Below are positions 53,601 to 64,000 of a DNA stretch of 64,000 bases, one piece after another. Position numbers and translations under genes: made by a program. The first letter of the stretch is position 1. Each line of letters opens with the position of its first letter. Under the pieces are notes generated by a model. The model was not told the DNA's origin, did not search any database, and worked only from the letters and a program-made list of their open reading frames with translations. Origin of the DNA: Osedax fenrisi (Eukaryota; Annelida; Polychaeta; Sabellida; Siboglinidae); the NCBI GenBank assembly GCA_964019155.1, contig OZ025240.1, positions 37,604,973 through 37,668,972 of the forward strand, written 5' to 3'.

Positions 53601-56464
53601 AGGCAATAGCCACAACAGGCTATAGCCACACCAGGCTATAGCCACAACAGGCTATAGCTACATCAGGCTATAGCCACAACAGGCTATAGCCACAACAGGC
53701 TATAGCTACATCAGGCTATAGCTACATCAGGCTATAGCTACATCAGGCAATAGCTACAACAGGCTATAGCCACAACAGGCAATAGCTACAACAGGCAATA
53801 GCCACAACAGGCTATAGCCACAACAGGCAATAGCTACAACAGGCTATAGCCACAACAGGCAATAGCTACAACAGGCTATAGCCACAACAGGCTATAGCCA
53901 CAACAGGCTATAGCTACATCAGGCTATAGCTACATCAGGCAATAGCTACATCAGGCTATAGCCACAACAGGCTATAGCCACAACAGGCTATAGCCACAAC
54001 AGGCTATAGCCACATGGCTATAGCCACAACAGGCTATAGCTACATCAGGCTATAGCTACATCAGGCTATAGCCACAACAGGCTATAGCTACATCAGGCTA
54101 TAGCCACAACAGGCTATAGCCACAACAGGCTATAGCCACAACAGGCTATAGCCACAACAGGCTATAGCCACAACAGGCTATAGCCACAACAGGCTATAGC
54201 CACAACAGGCTATAGCCACATCAGGCTATAGCCACAACAGGCTATAGCTACATCAGGCTATAGCTACATCAGGCTATAGCCACAACAGGCTATAGCTACA
54301 TCAGGCTATAGCCACAACAGGCTATAGCCACAACAGGCTATAGCCACAACAGGCTATAGCCACAACAGGCTATAGCTACATCAGGCTATAGCCACAACAG
54401 GCTATAGCCACAACAGGCTATAGCCACAACAGGCTATAGCCACAACAGGCTATAGCTACATCAGGCTATAGCCACAACAGGCTATAGCCACAACAGGCTA
54501 TAGCCACAACAGGCTATAGCCACAACAGGCTATAGCCACAACAGGCTATAGCCACAACAGGCTATAGCCACAACAGGCTATAGCCACATCAGGCTATAGC
54601 CACAACAGGCTATAGCTACATCAGGCTATAGCTACATCAGGCTATAGCCACAACAGGCTATAGCTACATCAGGCTATAGCCACAACAGGCTATAGCTACA
54701 TCAGGCTATAGCCACAACAGGCTATAGCCACAACAGGCTATAGCCACAACAGGCTATAGCCACAACAGGCTATAGCCACAACAGGCTATAGCCACATCAG
54801 GCTATAGCCACAACAGGCTATAGCTACATCAGGCTATAGCTACATCAGGCTATAGCCACAACAGGCTATAGCTACATCAGGCTATAGCTACATCAGGCTA
54901 TAGCTACATCAGGCAATAGCTACAACAGGCTATAGCCACAACAGGCAATAGCTACAACAGGCAATAGCCACAACAGGCTATAGCCACAACAGGCTATAGC
55001 CACAACAGGCTATAGCTACATCAGGCTATAGCCACATCAGGCTATAGCCACAACAGGCTATAGCTACATCAGGCTATAGCTACATCAGGCTATAGCCACA
55101 ACAGGCTATAGCTACATCAGGCTATAGCTACATCAGGCTATAGCTACATCAGGCAATAGCTACAACAGGCTATAGCCACAACAGGCAATAGCTACAACAG
55201 GCAATAGCCACAACAGGCTATAGCCACAACAGGCTATAGCCACAACAGGCTATAGCTACATCAGGCTATAGCCACAACAGGCTATAGCCACAACAGGCAA
55301 TAGCTACATCAGGCTATAGCCACAACAGGCAATAGCCACATCAGGCAATAGCTACATCAGGCAATAGCTACATCAGGCAATAGCTACATCAGGCTATAGC
55401 CACATCAGGCTATAGCCACATCAGGCTATAGCCACAACAGGCTATAGCTACATCAGGCTATAGCTACATCAGGCTATAGCCACAACAGGCTATAGCCACA
55501 ACAGGCTATAGCCACAACAGGCTATAGCTACATCAGGCTATAGCCACAACAGGCTATAGCCACAACAGGCTATAGCTACATCAGGCTATAGCCACAACAG
55601 GCTATAGCCACATCAGGCTATAGCCACAACAGGCTATAGCTACATCAGGCTATAGCTACATCAGGCTATAGCCACAACAGGCTATAGCCACAACAGGCTA
55701 TAGCTACATCAGGCTATAGCCACAACAGGCTATAGCTACATCAGGCTATAGCTACATCAGGCTATAGCTACATCAGGCAATAGCTACAACAGGCTATAGC
55801 CACAACAGGCAATAGCTACAACAGGCAATAGCCACAACAGGCTATAGCCACAACAGGCTATAGCCACAACAGGCTATAGCTACATCAGGCTATAGCCACA
55901 ACAGGCTATAGCCACAACAGGCTATAGCTACATCAGGCTATAGCTACATCAGGCTATAGCCACATCAGGCTATAGCTACATCAGGCTATAGCCACAACAG
56001 GCTATAGCCACAACAGGCAATAGCTACATCAGGCTATAGCTACAACAGGCTATAGCCACAACAGGCTATAGCCACAACAGGCAATAGCTACATCAGGCAA
56101 TAGCTACATCAGGCTATAGCTACATCAGGCTATAGCCACAACAGGCTATAGCCACAACAGGCTATAGCTACAACAGGCAATAGCCACAACAGGCTATAGC
56201 TACATCAGGCTATAGCCACAACAGGCTATAGCTACAACAGGCAATAGCTACATCAGGCTATAGCTACATCAGGCTATAGCCACAACAGGCTATAGCTACA
56301 ACAGGCTATAGCCACAACAGGCAATAGCTACATCAGGCTATAGCCACAACAGGCAATAGCTACATCAGGCTATAGCCACAACAGGCTATAGCCACAACAG
56401 GCAATAGCCACATCAGGCTATAGCTACATCAGGCTATAGCCACAACAGGCTATAGCCACGACAG
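50646..56464 (+). repeat. 16-bp minisatellite array, about 360 units
   Basis: The unit is AGGCTATAGCTACATC. Three sites vary almost independently: GGCTATAGC or GGCAATAGC, AGCTACA or AGCCACA, and ACATCA or ACAACA. The 8-bp palindrome GCTATAGC lies in most units. The left third is rich in AGCTACA units and the right part in AGCCACAACA units. Rare variants show higher-order duplication. AGGATATAGC at 51123 and 51571 gives 448 bp (28 units). A 14-bp unit GCCACATGGC at 52571 and 54009 gives 1438 bp. A GGCAATAGC pattern block repeats at 240 bp (15 units) near 53281/53521 and 54901/55141. No long open frames arise because 16 is not divisible by three. Confidence 0.97.
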
Positions 56465-56930
56465 GTGTAACACGCTTGGTGAACTGTACCCTATGCCAGG
56501 TGCCGCTTGTAACACGATACCCGCTGTACTTGTTCATCTCCTTCATGTATATCTTCATCTTCGTTATCTTATTCGTGTTACCCTTCTTCATCTTCGTTAT
56601 CTTATTCGTGTTACCCTTCTTCATCTTCGTTATCTTATTCGTGTTACCCTTCTTCACCAGCGTTATCTTCACTATCTTCGTTATCATCACCACCGCCTTA
56701 TCTGTAGTAGTATTATCTCACACACCTTAAGTGGCACGGCAATAGTCGTGACACTAATGTCATTCGTGTTAGCAAGAGTGTCACCCCTGAACCTATGAAC
56801 ACTCACCCCCCCTCCCCCCCCCGAGAGAACTGTATTACGCAATCACTCTATCTCACGACGACGACGATGATGATGATGATGATGTAATCACTTGCTCGTC
56901 ACGCTTCGTCGAGTCCTAGCGCTGTTTCCG
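56465..56930. repeat. 33-bp x3 tandem repeat, C-tracts and (GAT)n
   Basis: A 33-bp unit starting CTTCATCTTCGTTATCTTAT is present three times at 56553-56651. C-runs follow at about 56805-56822, and (GAC/GAT)n lies at about 56857-56884. Two overlapping open frames of 84-101 codons cross the 33-bp repeats on the plus strand and one on the minus strand. The period explains them and none shows a recognisable domain. Confidence 0.8.
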
Positions 56931-57180
56931 ATACGCACTGTGTACACGTGTTACAAATTAAGGCTATATATATCTATAGGTATGTGTAGTGTGTGTATTC
57001 CAGGTAATGTATATGTTATTGTATACCGCAGTGTAGTGCTAAGTGTATTGTGTTTGTATAAATGTTTGCTAGTTATTGTTAACTCTCCCTACATCGATTA
57101 TAATCGTAAGCATACATCAACTTGACGAGTACACAAAAGTTTATTATAATTTGTTATTTATATTTAATTATTAATCTATC

Positions 57181-57219
<39 letters not shown>

Positions 57220-57273
57220 ATAGAAATATGTATATAATCGCATGCACACAAACACATACACACGCATACATAT

Positions 57274-57319
<46 letters not shown>

Positions 57320-58650
57320 ATTGTGCGTGTAATGGTGCTATTTTGAAACTTTCACAACAATAACTATTGTAATAATTATTAATAATTTATATAAATAATT
57401 ATACACAGATAATGTGTATGAAGAATATTGTACGACGTACACTGTACGACTATCTCTATCGGGTAACACGTGTCGTAATACAATTCCCCTTATACCCGTA
57501 TACGACACACATAGTGTAAACTGCAGTATATTGAATAGTATACAGTTGTAAACGCAGGGTTGTAAGCGCTACAGTGGTTGTATGAACTAGATGTAGGACA
57601 CTCCTATTGAGGTTACGTTCAAACGGGGACTCCCGTGTTATAATACGAATTATGATAGTTTATCTATGTTTTAATGAAAGTATCGTGTATAGAATAATAC
57701 AATCTATGTATTGTATATCTATAGATGTATACATAATATAAAACAATAGCTTATAAGTTATAATATCAACATATACGTACCCTATATATGTATTTATTAT
57801 AGGTGTATTAAGGAAAATCCTAAATTAATTACGTACAAACGATCATTTTACGATTTTTAAAGAAACCACTATAAATATAAATAATAAATATACATACTAA
57901 TACATATAATGTGTATTATATAAAATAGGTAACTATAATTATAATTACAAAAGTGATTATAATAAATCGAAAATATTTATTTAATTTACTTTATGATTAT
58001 GAGAAAATACCCAGAAACCCTCACTTGAATATCATTTAAATATAATAATTAACTATACATTAAATGATATTATAATTCAGTGACAAATTACATATCAACT
58101 TTATTAGAGAATAATTACCTTATTCTAATATACGGGACACTTCATCAACAATGTATACATTATGTAGATTATATACACTTAATATTACATGAATACTTTT
58201 TACATGACAACCTCGACTATTTAATGAAGAATGCAACACTGCTTCTACACTATAATAACCACTAGACATTGTCCGGCAGACATGTACACTATATATATAT
58301 GCAATACATATGTGTAATACATTAAATGTCTCACAGAAATAATATATTTTATAAAAAAAGGAATTAAAGCAATATTTAAATTAACTATTACAATTCATCG
58401 ATTATTATGTATAATAAATAGATCTACAAAATGTATATATTCTAAGTATACTTACTATAGTTATATTACTATATATATATATATAGTAATATATTCATTA
58501 TATAATACATTATTACTTTTTTATTGATATTTCGATTGCACACATATCAGTGTATTGCACACTGTCCAATGTTATGCAATAGTAGTGGTCCAACGGAGGT
58601 CATCGTTCCACTCTACTGTAAAACACATTATTATTTATTAATGAATTTAC
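56931..58650. other. Mixed AT-rich DNA, no gene recognised
   Basis: It holds (AT)n at about 57185-57216 and 57285-57314 with a CA-rich stretch between them. The rest is unique AT-rich sequence. Short open frames at 56892-57125 and 58080-58265 carry no recognisable feature. Confidence 0.5.
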
Positions 58651-58689
58651 GAGACCCGTAGGCTATCCTATAGTAATAGTGTACGCTGC

Positions 58690-58720
58690 GTTGTTTACAC
58701 GGGCAAGTGATTGACAGCTA
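58690..58720 (+). promoter_or_regulatory. FOX-like and PBX-MEIS-like motif pair
   Basis: TGTTTAC (58692-58698) matches the forkhead core. TGATTGACAG (58708-58717) is an exact match to the composite PBX-MEIS/PREP homeodomain site. The two lie 9 bp apart in a CpG-containing stretch. The same 10-mer occurs on the minus strand at 60064-60073. Binding is not shown. Confidence 0.35.
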
Positions 58721-59057
58721 ATATATCGCGCATGCCTAGCGGCATAGAGGTCGAACATTTATTTGGTAAACAATTCAATAGTATTAAAAGTAAGCAAAGA
58801 TCTTTAACAATGATAATAGTCCCGCCTACTTGTTATACTGATCGCCATTTAAATGAATTTCAAGTAATTAGATAAACGCACTATATCTTTCCTTCGGGAT
58901 ATATGTGAATACATTATTGTTTAGGTATTATATATGCATTATTACTATAGTATTTGTGTAATTTGTATTGTTATCAACGTGTTATCAGCATTATGTAATT
59001 TTAATAGTATATATATATATATATGTATACTATTAATTCGGTATATATATATGGTAA
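58721..59057. other. Unique non-coding DNA
   Basis: The left part is CpG-containing (ATATCGCGCATGCCTAGCGG) and the remainder AT-rich. No gene is recognised. Confidence 0.5.
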
Positions 59058-59340
59058 CTGCCTATGTGGTTAAGTTGGCTAAGGCGGCAGACACACATTC
59101 AGTAGGACACGGGTTTAAACCTCGCCCTGACCATTAAAATCGGTCTTAAAATAATATTCAGAATATATATTATATAATTGTGTATAAATAAATAAACTGC
59201 TTTCGTTAAAACCATATATTCCCCATGAGATCAGTTTCGAAGGGTATACCCTCTATAGAGACATATGTGGTTATAAGTGAAAACGTCAGCTAAGTTCCTG
59301 TATGGGATGAAAGGACTCCACCAAATAAAATAACAACAAC
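59058..59340 (+). mobile_element. tRNA-derived SINE, copy 5 (full-length-looking)
   Basis: This is the most complete head of the five copies. TATGTGGTTAAGTTGGCTAA resembles an A-box region. It is followed by GGCGGCAGACACAC, AGTAGGACACGGGTTTAAAC and CTCG; the B box appears as GGTTTAAACC, a change from GGTTCGAGCC. The body follows (TCGGTCTTAAAATAATATTC, GTGTATAAATAAATAAACTG, TGGTTATAAGTGAAAACGTC), then AGCTAAGTTCCTGTATGGGA, TGAAAGGACTCCACC and an AAATAAAATAACAACAAC tail. The length of about 280 bp probably represents the full family length. Confidence 0.92.
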
Positions 59341-59699
59341 CCTTTCTAAACATTATTTTATATTATAAGTAAGATAATATACTTCTAAACAGCGATCAAA
59401 ATAATATATACTACTTCAATTTATCGATTTTAGGGAAATTATATTGTTTTATACATTGCATAACGTCTAGAAGATTAAAGGGACACCCGTGTAATAGTTA
59501 ATAGTATACTAAGTTTACTATACTATAGTATGATAATTACAGGTAGTAGTGTATGGGTACCGATACCCGATCTAATATATTAGAACATATTCTATAGAAC
59601 ATTAAATGTGCGATAATAATAATGAAACTATTTATGATATAGCTTAATGCAATTCAATTAATATCCAATATGTATATATATATATATAAGTATTCTATA
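59341..59699. other. AT-rich non-coding DNA
   Basis: No gene or element is recognised. There is a short (AT)n run at about 59672-59687. Confidence 0.5.
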
Positions 59700-60110
59700 T
59701 CATAACCCGCGCATGCGCTCTTGACCTTGACGATATATTGCAGTCAACGCTTGACCGCTGGGGAATTAGAGTTAATTGTTTGTAACCCAGACCCTGCCCA
59801 TGTACCATGGTGTATATTGATATTACGATGCACTGACCACCGACTAGTGGCTACGTATACGTATATATACATATATATATATACGTATATATATACGTAT
59901 ATATGTATATATACGCGTATATATATATATATATGTATATATACGCCACTCAACAAGTGGACACCGCCGTATGAGGAATTCCGAGAAATCGCGAGACGAC
60001 GGTCCCCAGAGGGCGCTGTGAGCCGGTCGTTGTTCTCGCCGCGGCGGTGTTTACGTCACGTGGCTGTCAATCAAATCTGCGCGTGGAGGCGGCGTTGTCT
60101 TTGATCTACT
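59700..60110. promoter_or_regulatory. CpG-rich promoter/enhancer-like cluster
   Basis: Several known animal regulatory words cluster here: the NRF1-type palindrome GCGCATGCGC (59709-59718), TGACCTTGA (about 59722-59730, the complement of the nuclear-receptor site TCAAGGTCA), a CTCF-like core CAGAGGGCGCTG (about 60007-60018), a CRE-like ACGTCA directly overlapping an E box CACGTG (about 60053-60062), and CTGTCAATCA (60064-60073), a PBX-MEIS composite on the minus strand. A (TATACG)-type alternating tract lies between at 59860-59945. Plus-strand open frames cross the cluster but have no splice or domain support. The direction of transcription, if any, is unknown. Confidence 0.45.
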
Positions 60111-61551
60111 AAACTCATCCGTGACATCGTTATTAATCGTTCAGCCTCCGGACACACACGCACTTCTCACGAGGAAGTCACTACTAATTACGACATAAAC
60201 ACTAATTAGTGGGCGATATTCGTTTAATTTAGTGAGGTGTTATTCAATTAATTAGAATAGTATGAATAATTAGCGTACAAACGATGTATAATGTACATGT
60301 AAGAATAATTTCAAATAAATAGTATTGCTTAATTGAAAGAAAGATATACTATCTCCGTGATTATATATCACCTCTCACACTCAACTATATATCTCACACT
60401 TAACTATAGTTATATAGAATATCCTAATAACAGTATAATGTGTATCTACTTTCGACCAGATAGATAATATATGTATTATTAATTAAGTATTCATTGATTA
60501 CATATAAACCTACACTATTTGACAGTAACATGCTAACTATTGGAAGTATAACACTACCCCATGCCCCGGCCCCATATATACGATATATGATGCTATAACA
60601 ATGAAAGTTCACATACAGTAGAGTGTACCAGACTATAGTTGTAAATATAGTTTATATTCCATTTCATTAAGCTATACAGAAGAATCAAAATACCATCATA
60701 ATAATATTGTGGTGTTCTCAGATTAATCTATTGCATCGTGGCATTTCGTTATGTAATATTTCCCGAAATGTATAATATTATATTGTTATAAATGCCTACT
60801 AATATTTAAGTTAAACGTACGATGAATTGAAAAGTGAATTGTTATGATTTGATTTATTTAAATCAATAAATATGTAACAAAAATAATAATTTAATTACAT
60901 CGTCAGCTATGCGTTAGCTAGTAATATCGAATCGTTGCATACACGACATGTTGTATACAGTACACGTACAGTACACATACACACTTATTCATTAATATAT
61001 ATATAAAAATAAATAAATTGAGCAGTATTAACAAACTAGTACATACTGTTGTGTAAAGGTCAGCCAAGGTCAGCACATATAAATGTGTACCGGTCGTCAG
61101 AGATGTATGTTTGCGTATACAAATAAATAAAATTATATTAATAAACAAAATAATAGGGGTAATAGTAATAGGGGGTAATAATAGTAGTAGTAGTATTATG
61201 AAATACAGTCGAACATAACGTGTTACGCGTGTATAAATATAGGTGTCGTATTACGTGATAATGTCGAATGTAAAAATGGCACATTAAGTCACCTTTGTCG
61301 ACCTCTCTGACACTTCGGATGTCTGAGATCGATGTTAATGAGATGGGTAGTGTGTGTGTTGGGGGTGGGGTGGGGTGTATAAACAGTATTCAGTAGCCGA
61401 TGGGCTAGTGATGGTTGCAGTAGTGGCAGTACTAGTTGACCGTGGTTGACTTATGTTTACAATATTCTGTAATATCCCTAGCGGACGGGTTGTGAACTAG
61501 TCGCCAGGGTAGTTCGTTAATAATACATTTCGATAATATAGTAGTTCTGGT
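60111..61551. other. Unique non-coding DNA
   Basis: Homeodomain-type TAATTAG words are frequent at 60185-60275, including the palindrome CACTAATTAGTG. A TTTATT at about 60851 would read as AATAAA on the minus strand, but it is too far from the exon at 62145 to be assigned safely. No gene is recognised. Confidence 0.45.
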
Positions 61552-61572
61552 AGTAGTAGCAGTGTAATAGTA

Positions 61573-61606
<34 letters not shown>

Positions 61607-61875
61607 TATGGTAGTAGTAGCAGTATAGTAGTATCGATTGTAGTAGAAGTAGTAGTAGTAGTAGTAGTAGTTCTTGTAGTAGCAGTATAGTAGTAGCGTT
61701 TGTAGTAGAAGTAGTAGTGGCAGTGTAGTAGCGGTAGTAGTATTAGTAGTAGTTATGGTAGTAGTTGTAGTGGCAGTAATATTAACAGTTATATTTCTGG
61801 TAGTAGTAGTTGTAGTGTTAGCGGTTGAAGTTATGGTTGTAGTAGTGGCAGTAGTAGTAGTTCTGGTAGTAATAG
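61552..61875. repeat. Interrupted (TAG)n trinucleotide repeat
   Basis: Over about 320 bp, TAG/GTA units are broken by GCAGTG, TTATGG, TTCTGG and TTCTTG interruptions that themselves recur. This gives a Thr-rich or Tyr-rich artificial frame on the minus strand. If the exon at 62145-62348 is real, this repeat lies in or beyond its 3' UTR. Confidence 0.9.
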
Positions 61876-62144
61876 CCAGTCGATAGAAGACGATGAATTG
61901 AGCTAGAGATGTTGAGCAAAACCCCGTACGTGTCACATGCCAGATCGTCACCGTGGTAGAGACGGAGGAGGCGACACGAATAACGGATTTTGAGCGGGAC
62001 GTACATACATATACAAGGGTTGTCGTTGTTGTTGTTGTGGCAGCGATGAAAAGTCGGGGCCGCGGGTAGAAGTCACGTACGCGTAGAGGTCGTATGCGTA
62101 GTTAGAGGTCACGCCGGTTCCGGAAGTAGGCGTGTCGGATCGGT
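61876..62144 (-). other. Possible 3' UTR of the gene ending at 62145
   Basis: CpG-containing sequence lies immediately downstream of the stop codon on the minus strand. There is a short (GTT)n run at 62023-62037. No polyadenylation signal could be fixed nearby, so its extent is unknown. Confidence 0.35.
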
Positions 62145-62348
62145 CTATTCGTCGGCATCGGTATCTTCGTTGTCAGTCTCGGCCTCGGGTCCCTGTTTAC
62201 CCTTACTGCGAATGATGTTCGACAACCACTGGGGTATCCATGCACTCCTTCTGGCGGTAGAGTTATCTTCTACCGCGGCGTCGTCGATCGGTAGGTGGAT
62301 CGGAAGCGAGGCCGGATGTTGAAATATCTCGTCGATATTGTCTTCAAT
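62145..62348 (-). CDS. Terminal coding exon of an unrecognised protein
   Basis: The minus strand shows a pyrimidine-rich acceptor, CTCTCGTTATCACCTACAG, ending at 62349. An open frame of 67 codons and a TAG stop (62147-62145) follows. The frame begins IEDNIDEIFQHPASLPIHLP, continues through RRSAWIPQWLSNIIRSKGKQ and ends in the acidic PEAETDNEDTDADE. Third positions are often C or G (GAC, ATC, GAG, CCG, TCG, GCC) although the surroundings are AT-rich, which is strong evidence for real coding sequence. A Trp-containing, basic, possibly amphipathic segment followed by an acidic tail is a common form for a protein C terminus. No domain is recognised, and the function is not known to me. Upstream exons should lie at higher coordinates or outside the window. 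Phase 0 at the acceptor is assumed. Confidence 0.75.
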   Translation of the reverse strand: MEDNIDEIFQHPASLPIHLPIDDAAVEDNSTARRSAWIPQWLSNIIRSKGKQGPEAETDNEDTDADE

Positions 62349-62940
62349 CTGTAGGTGATAACGAGAGCCGGCATTAATAAAGCGTGTAATTTAATATTAG
62401 TATTCTTTTAATATATGCATATTTATTATTGTTTATTACCTGGAAAATATTACAATGAAATTAGATACGCGAAGAACGGCTATTACTGAATATTAATAAC
62501 ACTTCCAGGTGTCGGGTAATTGACCTTTAAAGAGTGATTGTTGTAAATATAATAAACATACTCTCATATACATATATATATACCAGTTGTGTTTATCTAT
62601 ATGTGTGTGTGTATACGTGTGTAAACTTATATTTAATTAATATATTAACCGCGGTGAACTATCAAGATGAGGATATAACTTTAATTGCGTCTTAACCATA
62701 CTATATACTATTGCGTTTAAGCATACTATGATGAATATCCCGTGGTTCAGAGTAAAAAAGGGGTGCCCGAGGTACTAAGATGGATTGTTTCAGTAGTAAA
62801 GGCGCAGTTCTCAGCATAAACAGAAAATACATACACTATAGGGTACACAGTTGTACTAGGCACTCTATTACACCACACTCGCACACATTGCCGCACACGC
62901 GCACACACACACACTGGCTTACAACGATCAACACCTGTTT
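62349..62940 (-). other. Presumed intron upstream of the terminal exon
   Basis: AT-rich sequence lies beyond the acceptor. It contains (GT)n and (AT)n at about 62570-62622 and a CA-rich stretch at about 62897-62913. No second exon could be identified with confidence. Confidence 0.4.
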
Positions 62941-63480
62941 ACTACTACTACTACAGCTGTCGCCTAGCAACGCATCTCTCTCTCATGTTATCTATTAGTC
63001 CGTCACATGTAATCTGCGCCTCTATCATCCCGGCGCCCCAGTCTCCCCATCTCTCGCCAAATCTCGCCCTGTATCGATCCGAATCTATCTGGCGCGGTAT
63101 CATAAACAAGTCATCGATCAACACCGCCCAGTACTCCCACCAGTAGCGCCCCCTAGCCGCCCACTAATGCGATAATAGAGCGACTAGTGTTTCCGGTCAG
63201 TGTATTACGACCCGACCGGTCAGCGATGGTCGGATTACAGCCGCGTACGTTATTATTGTTAGGTGGTGACTGTTGTAAGAAATGGCGGCGGCCTAGCGAA
63301 CGAGTGCCGATGTAATAACGGCCCGTTTACTCGCTAGGGAACTCGATAGGGCGACCGATACGGAGCGCCTGGTATCGGTGTAGGGTGTCGCGTTTCCGTT
63401 GTAAACAATAACGGCCCATCGCCCCCCCCCCTCGATATGGGTAGGGGGTAGCGAGAAGCGGATTAGTAACGCTGATATCA
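62941..63480. promoter_or_regulatory. CpG-rich promoter-like island
   Basis: This is the most CpG-dense stretch of the window. It contains GTCGCCTAGCAAC (62959-62971, X-box/RFX-like), TAGCGCCCCCTAG (63144-63156, CTCF-like core in reverse orientation), AAATGGCGGCGGCC (about 63280-63293, YY1-type ATGGCGGC) and a C-run at 63422-63431. The combination is typical of an animal promoter. It could start the gene whose last exon lies at 62145, on the minus strand, or a gene running out of the window to the right. A minus-strand frame of 66 codons (63293-63493) is possible but unsupported. Confidence 0.4.
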
Positions 63481-64000
63481 TCTCTAACAACATTAATCAT
63501 TGGCGATATTAAGACAATATCGTAGGCCTAATTATGTGTATATTTAATGGTCGGTACACTGCAGTACGTAGTATTGAACGCGTATTATTAACTAATTATA
63601 ATAAATAAATACTACTCTAATTCATAATTTAATAAGGAGATATTAAATTAAGCATTACATATAAGTTATATAATAACTTTATGTCGCGATATAGCATAGT
63701 AATATTACTATATTAATGAGTGTATCATTGTATAAAAACTACACTTGTATACATAATATATAATATTTAATTAGTCATTGTTTTACAAGCGACTCGTATT
63801 CGTTACTAGTATACCGAAGTTTCTATAAATAGAATTGCAGCACTTGTAATTATAAACATAATCGGTTGTGAATTGTATACAGCTTGAGGAACTAATGCCT
63901 TAAAAACAAAAGCCTGGATCGTAATGATGATGTGATCTAGTACGATTCGTGTGAGGATATCGAGATAACAACTGGGGGATGAGAGAGAGAGCCTGGATGC
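63481..64000. other. AT-rich non-coding DNA to the window edge
   Basis: No gene, repeat or RNA is recognised. A short GAGAGAGAG run lies near the end. Confidence 0.5.

Noticed and set aside
56476..56798. Hydrophobic frames with an 11-residue repeat
   Set aside because: Overlapping frames on both strands cross three copies of a 33-bp repeat. No signal besides hydrophobicity, and no splice evidence.
61517..61951. 144-codon Thr-rich frame on the minus strand
   Set aside because: Follows from the interrupted (TAG)n repeat.

Overview
The window reads as AT-rich, non-coding animal (metazoan) nuclear DNA. It carries tRNA-derived SINEs, several non-LTR (LINE) retrotransposon remnants, a MITE-like element, very many (AT)n tracts, two large minisatellite arrays and one convincing spliced coding exon. 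I cannot name the phylum or species from the sequence alone. There are no bacterial-type genes, operons or CRISPR arrays.

Layout. 1-10.9 kb is AT-rich DNA with microsatellites, two SINE copies, a LINE 3' remnant (2.8-3.1 kb), foldback elements (1.33-1.54 kb and 3.56-4.41 kb), a 17-unit 15-bp minisatellite (6.3 kb) and the first copy of a microsatellite-flanked repeat core (8.2 kb). 10.9-12.9 kb is an old, frame-broken LINE on the minus strand in which endonuclease and reverse transcriptase (RT) motifs are still readable. 13-23.2 kb holds the second copy of the microsatellite-flanked core, a (TTA)n tract of about 180 bp, two more SINE copies, a LINE RT interrupted by only one in-frame stop (15.5-17.1 kb, minus), a 130-bp MITE-like element (18.4 kb), a dispersed repeat pair, and a tRNA-derived element (22.9-23.1 kb).

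23.2-47.97 kb is one continuous minisatellite of almost 25 kb. It begins as a simple 33-bp array and becomes a mosaic of 11-, 22- and 33-bp modules. The mosaic is organised in nested higher-order duplications; shared rare variants give offsets of 463, 575, 1969, 2437, 4830 and 5655 bp. At its right edge it ends in a short inverted piece of its own unit, and a 5'-truncated LINE tail abuts that piece. After a second LINE RT fragment (49.0-49.8 kb) and mixed CA/AT repeats comes an unrelated 16-bp array (50.65-56.46 kb, about 360 units), also with higher-order periods (240, 448 and 1438 bp). Together the two arrays make up almost half of the window.

56.5-64 kb is less repetitive and has CpG-richer islands. 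It holds a full-length-looking SINE (59.06-59.34 kb), a promoter- or enhancer-like cluster (59.7-60.1 kb), a terminal coding exon on the minus strand (62145-62348, 67 codons plus stop), and a second CpG-rich promoter-like segment (62.94-63.48 kb). The exon probably belongs to a gene whose upstream exons lie at higher coordinates or beyond the window. The remaining long open frames are by-products of tandem repeats and are not annotated as genes.
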